Assembly (NCBI GenBank): GCA_963921825.1
Contig: OY997588.1
Span: 158,487,120-158,551,119, forward strand
Source of the DNA: Erodium maritimum
Taxonomy: Eukaryota; Streptophyta; Magnoliopsida; Geraniales; Geraniaceae
Direction: 5' to 3'
DNA length: 64,000 nt
In this document: piece by piece, positions 22,057 to 33,399 of the stretch
How the letters are laid out: the number at the start of each line of letters is the position of its first letter
Position numbering within the stretch: the first letter of the stretch is position 1
Made by a program: the position numbers and the translations under genes
The notes under the pieces: model-generated
Seen by the model: only the letters and a program-made list of their open reading frames with translations
The model's database searches: none
What the model was told of the DNA's origin: nothing

Positions 22057-23510
22057 TTTTTTTTTTGAGGAAATATGATAATTTATTAAATATCGACAAG
22101 AATGATATTTTGAAGAGGTTCGGGGATATGACCCCCAAAGCAATTCCAGACAGGGGAAGAACAAGCCGCCCTGGCAAGCCAATGAGCTGCTTTATTCGCT
22201 GTCCGTCTTACAAAAACGAGTTGCACGTACTCGAGTTTAGCTAATAGGGAGATACAATCTGTTACAATTGTCCCTAAAGGAGATAGCAGTCGCCCTCCTT
22301 TCCTGATCATATCCACTATGATCTTGCAGTCGCTTCGCACGGTCGCCCTTTGCAGGGGGTATTGCAAGAGCCATGTTAATGCATCCCGGATTGCATAAGC
22401 CTCTACTAACCCCGGGTTCTGAGGACCATGGAAAGACGCAGAGCGGGCCCCTGTCAGATGTCCTCGACCATCTATGTATATCCAGCCCGTCCCCATCTTA
22501 TGTGCCGCTGCGAAGAGCGTCCCATTTGTGTTCACGGCCCACGTCCCTTGAGGAGGACGTTCCCAGATCTCAGCCGCCTCTATCTGTGACTGACCAGTGC
22601 CTGTCTGCGCCTGTTGTTTCCTTTTCTTGGCTTCTAACCATCCTGCCTGTAAATGGAAAGTCGTCTGGAAAATGGTCGCGGGGAGTTGTGTCGTCTGTTC
22701 CCAGACCACCTTGTTTCTGGCCTTCCACACTTCCCATAACAAACAGTCTATTAGACCCCCACACGCCGGGGGGTTAAGATTGAGTGTTCCTTGCAGCCAT
22801 TCAGAAATCGATTGAGCGTCTTGGGGAGTGTTTAAGCATGACTTCAACCAACACTCTGCTCCTATTGGGCATTGGACCAGAAGATGTAGTTTCGATTCCT
22901 CCGCCCTTAAGCAGACCGGACATTGTGCCTCCATTGCCACATCTCGTCTCCTAAGATTGACCGCTACCTGAAGACACCCCGAGCACGTTCTCCACAGAAA
23001 CGTCTGCACCTTTGGCATTACCTCCAACGTCCATATCTTTGTCCAGATGTCCGTCTAGGCCTGTAATGTCGCTTGTTCCTGCTGGCACATCCCATAGGCC
23101 ACCTTCACAGTATGCTGCCTCAAATAGTCACCCATCCAATACCACGAATCTGACCTGGCCAACCTGCTGATTGGGACTGCCTGTATCGCCCTCTGATCTT
23201 CCACATCAAATAAGGTATGAATCTTGTCTATATCCCAACGCCTCTCATTAGGCATCATAAGGTCCGAGACTGTCATGGTGTCCATACCTAACCCCATCGA
23301 ACGAACCCTCGCCTCAACTCCTGTCAACCACGGGTGCGCACAGACCCTTGAAGACGTCCCCGGTCCAATCAATCTTCTTGCCCCCCCTTTGACCAATTCT
23401 TGTGCTGATAGGAGGCTCTGCCAAATATAGCTCTGGTTTGGTTTCCGTACCGCCTCCAACACCGATATCCTAGTAACTTCTTTTATCATTATAGAATCGA
23501 TCAATCTTTT
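22057..23510 (-). mobile_element. 5'-truncated LINE (zinc ribbon and RNase H remnant)
   Basis: Minus-strand non-LTR remnant. 23504-23055 encodes the region before the zinc ribbon (NQSYIWQSLLSAQELVKGGA). After an in-frame TAG at 23055-23057, 23027-22086 encodes zf-RVT (VQTFLWRTCSGCLQVAVNLR, CPVCLRAEESKLHLLVQC) and an RNase H domain (LVEAYAIRDALTWLL, VRSDCKIIVDM, ANKAAHWLARAA). The first RNase H Asp is replaced: NTNG instead of NxDG. An AATAAA and a run of ten A (T on + at 22057-22066) mark the 3' tail. The 5' end is truncated near 23510, typical of LINE insertion. Confidence 0.9.
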
Positions 23511-23861
23511 ATATTAATATGATATATCCAAACTTGCTTCACCTGAATCTCTCTGTACTATCCATTTTTAGCCCATGATTCATGTGCAGGCCCATTACAG
23601 GATGGGTTAGGAGCCCACTATTCACGATGTGAAAACCTTTGTCATGGATGATAACCATTTTGAGGCTTGTTATATGTGCTTGGTCCACCAGTACGGCCAA
23701 GTAAAATGATAAGCCCGTAATTGAAATGGCACAAACTAGCCCAAAACATGCTCAACAACTCAATACTTTACTTCTAACAGTCGACCTTCATAAAATAAGC
23801 AGAAGTTGAAACCCTACCCCTAGCACAAACCCTCTCTCTCTCGCAGCCTCTCACCAAATTG

Positions 23862-23868
23862 AACCCTA
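23862..23868 (+). promoter_or_regulatory. Telo-box-like AACCCTA upstream of NIP7
   Basis: AACCCTA lies 23 bp before the NIP7 start codon. GCCCA-type site II motifs occur 290-330 bp upstream (AGCCCATG, GGCCCATT). The pairing is common in plant translation and ribosome genes; function here is inferred. Confidence 0.5.
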
Positions 23869-23890
23869 GAACCATAATCGAGCAGCGAAG

Positions 23891-24454
23891 ATGAGACCTC
23901 TGGACGAAACCGAAACCACAGCCGTATTCGAGAAGCTGTTCAAATTCGTCGGCAACAATCTGAAGAACATCGTCGACAATCCCTCCCACGAAGGCCCGGA
24001 CCCGAGCCCTGGCCGCTACTGCTTCCGCCTCCAGAAGAATAAGGTCTACTACGTCAGCGACTCCCTCGTCAAGCGAGCCACCAACATCGCTCGCCCCAAT
24101 CTGGTCTCTCTCGGCACCTGCATCGGCAAGTACACCAAAGGAGGAAGCTTCCACCTCACTGTCCAGTCCCTCAGCATTCTCGCCGCCAATGCCAAGCACA
24201 AGGTCTGGCTCAAACCCACCTCTGAGATGTCTTTTCTGTACGGTAACCATGTTTTGAAAGGTGGGTTGGGGAGGATTACTGAGAACATCATGCCTGGTGA
24301 TGGGGTTGTTGTTTTCTCCATGTCTGATGTGCCTTTGGGTTTTGGGATTGCCTCCAAGTCTACCCAGGATTGTAGGAAGTTGGACCCCAATGGGATTGTT
24401 GTGCTGCATCAGGGTGATATTGGAGAGTATTTGAGGATGGAGGATGATCTCTAG
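23891..24454 (+). CDS. NIP7: 60S ribosome subunit biogenesis protein NIP7
   Basis: Nucleolar factor for 27S/60S maturation that binds pre-rRNA. One intronless frame of 187 residues, close to the eukaryotic family length. It begins [19 protein letters not shown], matching the conserved N-terminus. Residues 1-90 form the pre-PUA domain ([28 protein letters not shown]). Residues 95-175 form the PUA RNA-binding domain ([40 protein letters not shown]). The tail [16 protein letters not shown] is typical. Bases up to about 24210 are GC-rich and later ones are not, though the frame stays intact. Immediately downstream lies an array of diverged repeats. Confidence 0.97.
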   Translation: MRPLDETETTAVFEKLFKFVGNNLKNIVDNPSHEGPDPSPGRYCFRLQKNKVYYVSDSLVKRATNIARPNLVSLGTCIGKYTKGGSFHLTVQSLSILAANAKHKVWLKPTSEMSFLYGNHVLKGGLGRITENIMPGDGVVVFSMSDVPLGFGIASKSTQDCRKLDPNGIVVLHQGDIGEYLRMEDDL

Positions 24455-24459
24455 AGATG

Positions 24460-25025
24460 ATTTTGGTATGTGGGTCCTTGTGAGCTTTGAGTTACATGTA
24501 GTGTATGGCATTTGTAATGAGCTCTTGATGAAATTTTGATATGTGGATCCTTATTGTTTGATGTTTTGTTATCTTATTCTAAAGTTACCAGCCTTGAATT
24601 TTATATGTGATCAATGTCTTTTTACTTCAAGTTTTGATGTATGATGGTTTTTTCGTGAGAGATTTGAGATGTAGCTCATGACATTTTCGGAATGAGCTCT
24701 TGATAAGATTTTGGTGTGGATCCTCATTTTTTTATGTTTGTTTATTAAGTTACAAACTTTGAATTTACTATTTGCATTTGTAATTAGCTCTTGATGAAAT
24801 TTTGATATGTGGATCCTCATTGTTTGATGTTTAGTTATCCTGTTCTAAAGTTACCAACTTTGAATTTTATATGTGATTTTTGATGTTAGATAGTTTTTCC
24901 ATTTGAGTTTTGAGTTACATGTACCACATGGCATTATTTTGGTGTGGATCCTTATTGTTTGATGTTATTTATCTTGTTTTTAAGTTACCAACTTTGAATT
25001 TTAGAAATGATCAATGGTTTCTTGG
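24460..25025 (+). repeat. Diverged tandem array in the NIP7 3' flank
   Basis: About four copies of a unit containing GAGCTCTTGATGAAATTTTG, then TGTGGATCC, TTGTTTGATGTT, and AAGTTACCAACTTTGAATTT. They start near 24515, 24690, 24780 and 24930 with irregular spacing of 90-180 bp. The first unit follows the NIP7 stop closely, so the array may have arisen from the gene's 3' UTR. Confidence 0.8.
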
Positions 25026-25655
25026 TATGACATTTGAAAGATGAACAATGAACTGAATTCATGGTTGATGTCCTAAAGATAAAGGGTTGGAAGGCCTTTG
25101 TTGGTTAATTTGTCTTGTCCAATTCATGGTTGATGCTTAAGTCTTGAGTGTGCATCATAGTTAGTAGAAATGGTCATTAGGTGAATATTTATATCTTGTT
25201 GGTTAATTGGTTCTCATTTTCGAGCTGAAGTTGGTAGATGGGAATGGCCGCATAATTTCTAATAATTGAGTTGTTTGGTTAGTATGTATCTGATTCAGTT
25301 CTGGATAAACGAGCATGTACGTGAAAACAAAAGTTACGTTAAATTAGCTTTTAACTTTTCGACCTTCTACCGGGTGAATATCTGTACTCCTGACTTAAAT
25401 GACAAGTTACAAACTGGTTGGTGCTTGAGTCTGGAGTCCGCATCATAGTTTGGTGTTAACTAAGATGACTATAATAACCCCAGACAATTATAAAGGAAAT
25501 TTTGATTTATATGAGGCTGAAGGACAAAACTTCAAAGACATTCAACACAAGAAATTCAATTGTGTCTAACAGACCAGAGTGTAAGAAAGAATAGCACTGA
25601 TGTTTCTGCAACATCTTCAACCCGTGGTGAGGGCTGAATGCAAAAGACTGTTATT
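25026..25655. other. Intergenic, no gene identified
   Basis: AT-rich sequence between convergent genes; probably 3' UTRs. Confidence 0.5.
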
Positions 25656-27546
25656 TCAGAGGTCGGGCATTCCCTTCCCAAGTTTAAGGTCATATGTCTT
25701 CGTCAACACTTCCTCTAGAAGAGTATCTTTGGGTCCAGCTGCAGAGTGAAACAAAGTGCATTACATAATTGCAAGTCACTAACCATCCTTGCAGAAATGA
25801 ATCAAATGCACGTAAGTGTCACAGTGAAGGGACTACAGATAAATAAATGTCTACTATGAGTCCAAGTAACGGATTAGAAATGTTTGAGGAAAACAAATCA
25901 AGATTCATACTAAGAATGGAACTTTTAAGAACATGTAGTTATTCCCTATATTTTGAGTTTCTAAACATTCCAAATAGCTCTCCAAAGCTTTCATTCTTTA
26001 TACTGGCGGTGTTAAAAATGGACATCGTAAAGTTAAGTTTCAAATTAAACAGTCCAAAACCCCGTTCACTTGGACAGAAGTTGATGAATTGTGAAGTAAA
26101 AAAATGAAAATTGGGTAGTTGTATATAACATCCTAAAATTGAGGGTAGCAATCTGCAATTATCCCATATATTAATGCTATATGCTTCACTGAAATCTTTC
26201 AATGCATGAAGTAAAATACACCTATAAATAGAAGAAAATATATATGAAAGAACATAAGTCTTGAGTTTTGGTTAAGTACCAACTGTAGGTCTTGGTGTTT
26301 TCCTAATCTTTAAGATCTCAGGACGAGGGATGATAGAACTAGATGCATCTATACCTCTAGAAACCCTTACTTTGGTCCCATCTTCAAGATATTTTGTCCC
26401 AACCTTGCATGGCTTCGTGCACATCTTAAAAGTTAACAATCTTTTCTCTGCATAGGTATCAAATAACAGACCGAAACACCAATTGTCAAATCTCAAAAAT
26501 TTAAGGCACAAGCTTACCCTGTAACTGGATCAACAACTTGAACATTTGAGGCATGAAGTGGGGCTTCAACTGTAAAGATCCCACCTTCATGTCCTTGTCC
26601 TTGCTTGATGTGCTTCTTTACCTGAAAAATAAAATTATTGTATGGAATATGTAAGACTAGGACAATCTCGTGTTATGAACAAGTTTATGGTCACATAAGA
26701 GCATACGAGATCACCAATGTAGCACACAGCAAAGAGTGCAAGAACTTGGAGGACAATAAATATATCTATGGAGTATTGACAGCATAATTAACAAATAGTG
26801 GTTTCAGTACTTGATATTCACCACATGGTAGTAGTAGTAGTAGTAGTAGTAGTAGGGAGTGTTTGGATTAAATTACAAGTCGGTGGGATGATATATATGA
26901 AGGAAATAATATAATAAAATAATGAGAAACCACCCATTGTAACGCAAATTCAAGAACGCAATAACTTGGATAAAGTCAATGGAAACACCAATGAAGTATG
27001 GGCAACATACATGGTTAACAAAGACCGGTTTCAATCCTTGATAGTGGTAATTTTTCATATGGTAGGAAGTGATTGGATCAACTTATGATATGGCGGAAAC
27101 ATCAATCCTTATCCAAGCAAGAATCACAAACATCTTTGAGGAGAATGAAAATACAGAGGAAGTGTTAATCCCTTATTAAGAAAGTGCATCTCAATTACAT
27201 GTCAAGGCTTATAAGAGTGAACCGACAACATAAACATGAAATCAGGTGGTAAAAAATTTAAACGGAGGGTTACGATTGCAAAGCAGGATGCCTCTTACCA
27301 GATTTTTTCCTTCAACAATAAGACGATTTTGAGAGCAAATGACATGCTTAACAGTACCAGTTTCACCTTTATCTTTACCCCTGATTATCATTACCTGTGA
27401 TGATTTTGAAGGTGAAAAATGAAAATCATGTATAACAAAGTGAAATACAAAAAAAGAATCTAAAATATAAGTACTTTAATCCTTGCATCATCCCCTCTTA
27501 GAACTTTCCAGTGCCTAATGAGCTTCTGAGCTGCTTTCCAACCCAT
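25656..27546 (-). CDS. RPL24: Ribosomal protein uL24, bacterial/organellar type (KOW domain)
   Basis: Bacterial-type uL24, which binds the 5' region of large-subunit rRNA; the plant homologue with this N-terminus is a mitochondrial-type protein. Exons: 27546-27475, 27394-27299, 26621-26518, 26440-26280, 25738-25656, about 171 residues. Exon 1 gives MGWKAAQKLIRHWKVLRGDD. The KOW domain is MIIRGKDKGETGTVKHVI. Then come IFTVEAPLHASNVQVVDPV, KVGTKYLEDGTKVRVSRG, SIIPRPEILKIRKTPRP and the tail KGMPDL. The exon 3-4 junction is uncertain: the only in-frame GT-AG choice adds about eight residues (LLTFKMCT) between VDPVTG and KPCKVG that homologues lack. A 5' UTR intron from about 28527 to 27560 is likely. 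Confidence 0.9.
26828..26855. repeat. (GTA)n microsatellite in uL24 intron 2
   Basis: Nine perfect trinucleotide units inside the large intron between exons 2 and 3. Confidence 0.95.
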
Positions 27547-28620
27547 TCTGAGCTACAGTAGACAGAAATCTTCCCTTCTCCGGGGAACTATAATGCACAC
27601 ACCAGAGCAAATTGAAACTATTATCACTATATAGATAATGGGCACAAACCCACAAATCCGAAAAATAAAATTAATACCGAAATTTCATAAATACAATAAA
27701 CTCAAGGATATGCACTTAAAACATAAAATTACACACATTAGTATTACCACACCTCCTTCAAATCAAATTGTAAAAATTGGTTGAAGTTGAGCAAATTATG
27801 CATCCATACTATATGATCACCCAACATTGTTTCCACTTACAAATAAATTGAGACAAATGAAAAAAATCAAGTGAGGCCACTAGATTCCAGCTCCAATTAC
27901 AATTTGAAAGCATGGATAATTATAGATTTAGAAAATTTCCCAAGCTCAAGCAGAATTTGGAAACAGATACAATGAATTCATGGTATAATTCGTACAAAAC
28001 GAACAGAATTATAAAATCATTACATCTGGTTTCCAGAAAAATAATGAATGACGTGATAGGCACATAAAAAGCGAAATTATCCACAATTATATCACCACAC
28101 TTGTATGAATCTTCAATTCAAATTGTGCAAAATTGGTTGATGTTGACAAACTCTGTATTATAATCGCCCAACATCATTTCCAACAATTAGAAAAATCAAG
28201 TAATCCACAACATTACAACTTCAATTACAATTTGAAATCATGGATCATAGTAGAATTCGAAAATTTCCCAAACTCACACGAAATGTGGAATTCAATACAA
28301 TGATTTCAAAGCATAGTTCTTACAAAAATAAAATAACTACATCAAATTGCATCTGGTTTGTACAAAATAATCAATAACTGCTTGGTATAGCTTGTCTGAA
28401 ACTTATACACACATTACGCAGCTTCGACAGCTAAGAAATGGAAACCATTTGAGAGAAAATCGAACTTAAACTTCATTCATTGCATTATGAACGAAGAGAT
28501 GAAGACGATGAGAGCCACAGATACCTGAGAGTACAAGTCAGTGATTGCAGATTCGCAGGGAGCTCCGAGAATCGGTTATGGCGGGTTCGGTTCGTATCGC
28601 ACTCGATAGCTCTTTGTCGG
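27547..28620 (-). other. 5' UTR intron and leader of the uL24 gene
   Basis: AT-rich intron with a GTATCTG donor at 28527 and probable CTACTGTAG acceptor near 27556. The first exon lies at about 28528-28620. No coding potential. Confidence 0.55.
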
Positions 28621-28624
28621 GGTT

Positions 28625-28632
28625 TAGGGTTT
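28625..28632 (-). promoter_or_regulatory. Telo-box AAACCCTA upstream of uL24
   Basis: A perfect telo-box on the gene strand, with site II motifs TGGGCC at 28652-28657, TGGGCT at 28691-28696 and AGCCCA at 28722-28727 just upstream. This module is typical of plant translation genes. Confidence 0.55.
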
Positions 28633-28739
28633 TGCTGATATTCGGTTACATGGCCCATGCCCCTCTGTTTGGGTACATTTTGTCACTTCAAGCCCAAGAT
28701 TGTTTTTTTTTTCAAGCTTCATGGGCTTATATATATGGC

Positions 28740-29270
28740 TCAAATTAACAAGTGCATTTTAACCTTTAAAAAAAAGGAAATTTCAATTTTTAACTGGATT
28801 AATTTATTGCTTGTTTAGTATGCATAAATTTGATAAACACACATGAAAAATAATAATATTACAAACTCTATGCTTATTGACCATAACATTATAAATTTCG
28901 GATCCAAATACAAACAACATAAACATATGGCACACCAACAATACATCAAGTATAAACCTACAAAGATTATAATTATTTACATATGATCGGATTTATGATC
29001 TCTCATACGAAAGATTAAACCTTGATCTTTTCGGTATCTTCTTAAAAATAATAGTCATCGTTAAATTATAAAATTAATATAAACATTCGAAAAATTGTGT
29101 TTATTGTTTCACCGCATTGACAACAAGATGTGTGATGCTTAAAAGTAAGTTTGCATTGCCATACATGTGCTTGTTTTAAGTATAAACATATGATAATTAT
29201 GTGGGCTTAAAAAAATTATAAACATTATTATTTATATTTTAATAAGGGGAACACAACAAAACTCGTCCCT
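28740..29270. other. AT-rich intergenic DNA
   Basis: No gene, RNA or clear repeat seen. Confidence 0.5.
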
Positions 29271-30131
29271 TTCGCGAATAGGTTCTCCAAACCCTAGAAA
29301 GCTCTGTCGTCGTACGTAAAATCATGATTATGGACATGGAAATTGTCATGGCTTATGTTATGGTTCTTCTTCTCTTCTCTATCCACCATTACTCTGCACA
29401 TTCCTTGTGGGTCATGCGAGAGTTTTTTCTGCTAGTGTTTCTCTCAAGCCGTCGCTAGCCATCGCGTCGTTGATTCTCTCCCGCCACCAACGAAGCATCT
29501 CCCGATCCTGCTCGGTCCCCCCTTTGCAATTCTGTTGGTTGTCGTCTGGCTCACCTCGGCGTCAATCAACCTTCAAGCCGCTTGAGGCAGCCGACGTCCC
29601 TACAGCCGTCGTCGCCGTCTCTGAAGCACCTCTAAAGTCGTCGCCGCCGCCATCTCTGATGCCGCTACTAGCGTGTCTTCCTATCTGGCCTCCACCACCG
29701 CACCCTCCTCGACCCCTCTCTCGGTTCTAGCTAACTGAATGAGTCTTTTTTGTTTTTTCAGATTTTGTCTTTGTAGGGTCAATGACTATTGCGCAAAGAA
29801 TAATGCTGAACAGGCTGAGTATCAGGGACTTGCCCTAGGAGGGGTCCCTAGACGATGTTTTGCCTCTCACCATTGTTGCTGAAATCCTTGGCCATTACTG
29901 TTGCGATAGTTTTCGGAGCAGGGTTTCCAATACCTCCTTCGCATTCTCCGTTTTCTTTTTTTGGCCCTTATGGCATCCAAACACCGTCAGTGGCGATTCT
30001 AGTAGCAAAAGGATTGGTAAACTTTGGTTCCGTATTGTCCTTCTTTTGTGGTCAGGGAGCTTGTTCCCTGACGCACATCGATGTAATGGTTTTTGAAGTT
30101 TATTGAAATTTGTAGTTTTTCGCTCAAAAAA
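29271..30131 (+). mobile_element. Probable non-LTR retrotransposon fragment
   Basis: GC-rich block starting CCAAACCCTAG and ending in a U-rich 3' region (TTTTTCGCTCAAAAAATAAA), bounded by AT-rich DNA on both sides. Frames are short and Ser/Pro-rich with no known domain. The structure (CCCTAG-rich 5' part, simple A-rich 3' end) resembles other LINE debris here, but no duplication of the target site was found. Confidence 0.35.
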
Positions 30132-31510
30132 TAAACATATTATCTAATAATGAAAAATATGATGTGTCAGACATCAAGTGATGCACTTTCTTTCTTTTTG
30201 GTCTAAAGTCTTAGTCGTCGTAAGTTTTTTCATCCACCACCGTGATCTCTCTTCTCCACCTCACGCAACCACTTTTAATAAGACTTCCCTTCATCTGATA
30301 GAATTATCACCAACCTTTTTTCCTCCACGGGCTTTCCACTCAAATCAATTATGTCGACTCCTCCGTCTATCATGACCTCCAATTCAGTGTTTCCATCGGC
30401 GGACACACCTCGAGTCATGCCCCATCCCCATTAAGGGTGTTTATACGACCCAAACGACCCAGTTAGAAGGCCACTCGGTCGTCCCCTCACCTCATGTACC
30501 GTCCCCCGCCTTCTGAGCTGCTTTTGCCTCTGCCGCTTTCACCCTCGTCTCCACCACCAATGCCCCAAGCGCCACCGTCTCATAAGTCATGGTCCCGTCC
30601 GTCACCACCACCACCACAACAGATCATCCCATCCCCTCTAAGTCTCTAACGCCTCCAACACCACCAGCACCCTCACCTCCTACACCATTGCTGCTCTCCC
30701 CTACCATCGGTCCCGACCTACCACCACCACCTCGTCGCCTTCCCATACCACCGCCACTGACACACCCTCTCATGCTACCAGAGTCGTTGTCGTCCTGGCC
30801 TCCTCTGTCCTTAGAGCCGCCATCGCCGCCACCTCCTCCCTGTTACCATAGTCGCCACCGCTACCTTCTCCTTCGCCACCATAATCGTCGTCTCCACAAC
30901 ATGTCTACTTCCTTAGCCGTTTACCAGATTATTCACGATCATCGTAGGTTCGACCCTGGATCTAACACCATGATTGTGGCACATTCGATGGGTCAGGGAC
31001 TCCGTGCAGGGACGCCTTATTCCCACCCACTGGATTGAGACCCTAACACCCCTTGTCAGATTCAGGGGAATCAACAAATGCTTTTACTGACAATTGGTGA
31101 AAACTCGGTGCACCAACTATATCCGTTGGGTCGGGACTCTAACACTCACGAGGTGTGTTTGGGATGCACACCTCGCCCTACCGAGGTCGGTGTAAATTCG
31201 ACATTTTGGCTCCCTCGCTTCCTAATACTTTCTCTGAATGCTCGTTATCCCTTCAAACGCACCATACATGATATCCCGCGTATTTTTAGATCAAGACATG
31301 AAACGAACCTCGTGGTACTCACGTCTGTCACTGAAAACGAGGCACTGGCCTCTCACCAAGTACCCTTGGTATAATCAGACATTTTGTTACAGAGTTGACG
31401 TTCGATGTCTACGGAACATAACTAGGTCTCACACTATTTCTTTCCAATTTATGTCTATCTATGTATGTTTAAGTTTTCGGATCAATAAAATTTCTCCCTT
31501 ATGCTAACAA
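30132..31510. other. Repeat-derived DNA, possibly LTR-retrotransposon
   Basis: Low-complexity CCACCA-rich frames at 30440-30900 are not credible proteins. From 30950 to 31500 the text changes; ATTCGACATTTTGGCTCCC at about 31196 resembles a boundary between an LTR and a primer-binding site, but no paired LTR is visible. Confidence 0.3.
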
Positions 31511-31882
31511 AAATGAAACATATGGGCTTTCTAACACAAATAATAGAAAAACTATTTTCAGGTTTTTTTTTTGAAGAAAGTTTTGTAATTATACAATATG
31601 TTGATTCTCATATTATCATGTGATGTTATCATATAAATTATCTGTATATAATTATTATTGTTTGTATTTTTAAAAATAATTGAATTTGGAAGATTTTGTA
31701 ACGTGTTCATCTGATAATATACATCATATAAACGGAAAAAATAAAACTCTGATTATTAATGCATTTTTTCATTTATTTATCTTTTGAAGTACAGTGCATG
31801 AATAGGGAACTACAATTTAAAAAAATCGAGCGATTTTTCCTTTGACGAATAATATTGACGTTGTATACAACTCTGAATCCAT
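31511..31882. other. AT-rich intergenic DNA
   Basis: Nothing recognisable; probably includes the 3' UTR of the adjacent minus-strand peptide gene. Confidence 0.5.
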
Positions 31883-32791
31883 TCAATTGCTCAGAGGGGA
31901 AAGCTTATTCTTCAACTGGCTCATAACTGCGCATACACCAACCAATATGTCATTAATTTCATCCGATTCAATTTTGTTCTTCAACTTCTCAATATCTGTT
32001 TTTATGGTGGTTAGCTAGTCTTGTGTTTCTTTTTTAGTTTGGTTATTAGCAGGGTCGGTCACTTTGACCTGTCTTCATTGTACTCCCCCTTATAGTATAA
32101 TGAAATTTCACCTCGATTATCAAAAAAAACTTGTTAATATCTTTTTTTTTAAAGAAATTAACAAACCAATTTTGTGAAATAAATGAATAATAGTAAAAAC
32201 TTGTGACGTAAACACTTTTGATTTTCTAGAAACATTCTTTAATTATTTTCCACAAATCTATTGTTAGTCTTAATTTTATTTATTTATTTACAAAAAGACG
32301 CGAGTATACCCCTGCAAAAATATATACCTAAAGATTCTCAGTTAGGAAACATGTATACATAAAAGTTACCCATTGCAAGACCCACATAAGTAAAACTGTT
32401 ATTTCCAAAAAAAAGTCATATGGTTAATTTATGTTAAAGATAACATATTTGTAAAATAGAAAATGATCATAAATGTAATTTGTGAAAATAATTGATTGCC
32501 GGTAATACTTACAAAACGACAATTCACCGTTATTTTTTTCAATTATCACCATAATAAGTATTTAAAACTGTAACACTTACTTTTTTCGAGCTCGTTTTCA
32601 GTGTCCTCGTCACATTTGACTTCACAAAAGGTGTAGTGTTGACCATCCTTGAAGCAACCCTTCATGCACTTCTTGAAGATGCTTGCATACTCCTTGTCCT
32701 CCAAGCTCCTGATCGCATCAGCCTTGCGGATTTGCATTGTCGCGGACAAAACAATGCACATGAGAAACACTGCAACAAGCTTGTTGGCCAT
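31883..32791 (-). CDS. Small secreted cysteine-rich peptide, Ole e 6-like
   Basis: Short secreted peptide resembling the Ole e 6 family, whose biological role is unclear. Exon 1 is 32791-32581 (donor GTAAGT) and the proposed exon 2 is 31926-31883 (acceptor GCGCAG). They join in phase 1 to give about 84 residues ending KNKLSPLSN. A signal peptide (MANKLVAVFLMCIVLSAT, cleavage near KADA) precedes a helical hairpin signature, C-x3-C-x9-C-x3-C (KKCMKGC, TFCEVKC). Family members usually have six Cys as three C-x3-C steps; the outermost two are absent here (Ile and Thr at those places). A TATA-like box is at 32907-32914. Exon 2 is supported only by splice signals and phase. Confidence 0.65.
32098..32128 (+). 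mobile_element. Retroposon-like 3' tail in the peptide gene intron
   Basis: The stretch ending GATTATCAAAAAAAAC, after a U-rich run and GTACTCCCCC, looks like the 3' end of a plant LINE or SINE. The 5' limit is not clear. Confidence 0.35.
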
Positions 32792-32906
32792 TCTAGTATA
32801 GATAAAAGCTTGTGCGTTCTCTCCTTTGGTGTTGCTGGATCGACTTGCAGTGTAAAGTTTCTCACCCCAAGGCCTGATGTGATGATTGCTTTGTGGTTTG
32901 TGATGA

Positions 32907-32914
32907 TACTTATA
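32907..32914 (-). promoter_or_regulatory. TATA-like box of the Ole e 6-like gene
   Basis: TATAAGTA on the gene strand, about 115 bp before the start codon. Confidence 0.45.
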
Positions 32915-33399
32915 GGATTTTTCGTAGCCTATTTTTGGTGTTACTTTAATTAGTCGTGATGACTAACATATTTTTTGTGTGGTTGATTGGCTCTTACCGT
33001 GATTGGCTTAGTCTCTGTTTCCTTGGATTTCTCGTAATCAGTGATGTTGGATTTGATTATCAGATTACACTGCAGATCAACCATATTTACATGCGAGATG
33101 TGTACAAAGTTTTGTGATTTTTAAGGTGCACGAAACAGACATGTGACAATTGTTTTGTACGTAATTAGTTGTTATCAACACAAATGATAAATTTGAGCAA
33201 AAATACTATTACCTTATGTGAAAAAGATAAATCAAATGGATTATAAGAGTTTTATATGATGGAAAATACACTAGCAACACAAAATTTAGAAGAAAAATAT
33301 GATTTGGTATATTTTATGTTGGATAAACACGATGGATTAAATATGAAGCATGAGAGTATGTAAGATATAAGATGCAATGATCTTGAATCTCTCAAAACC

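Noticed and set aside
23774-24511. 245-codon frame antisense to NIP7
   Set aside because: Shadow of the well-supported NIP7 coding frame.
29407-31374. Ser/Pro-rich plus-strand frames (98-149 codons)
   Set aside because: Low-complexity CCACCA and CTCTCC tracts; composition explains the open frames.
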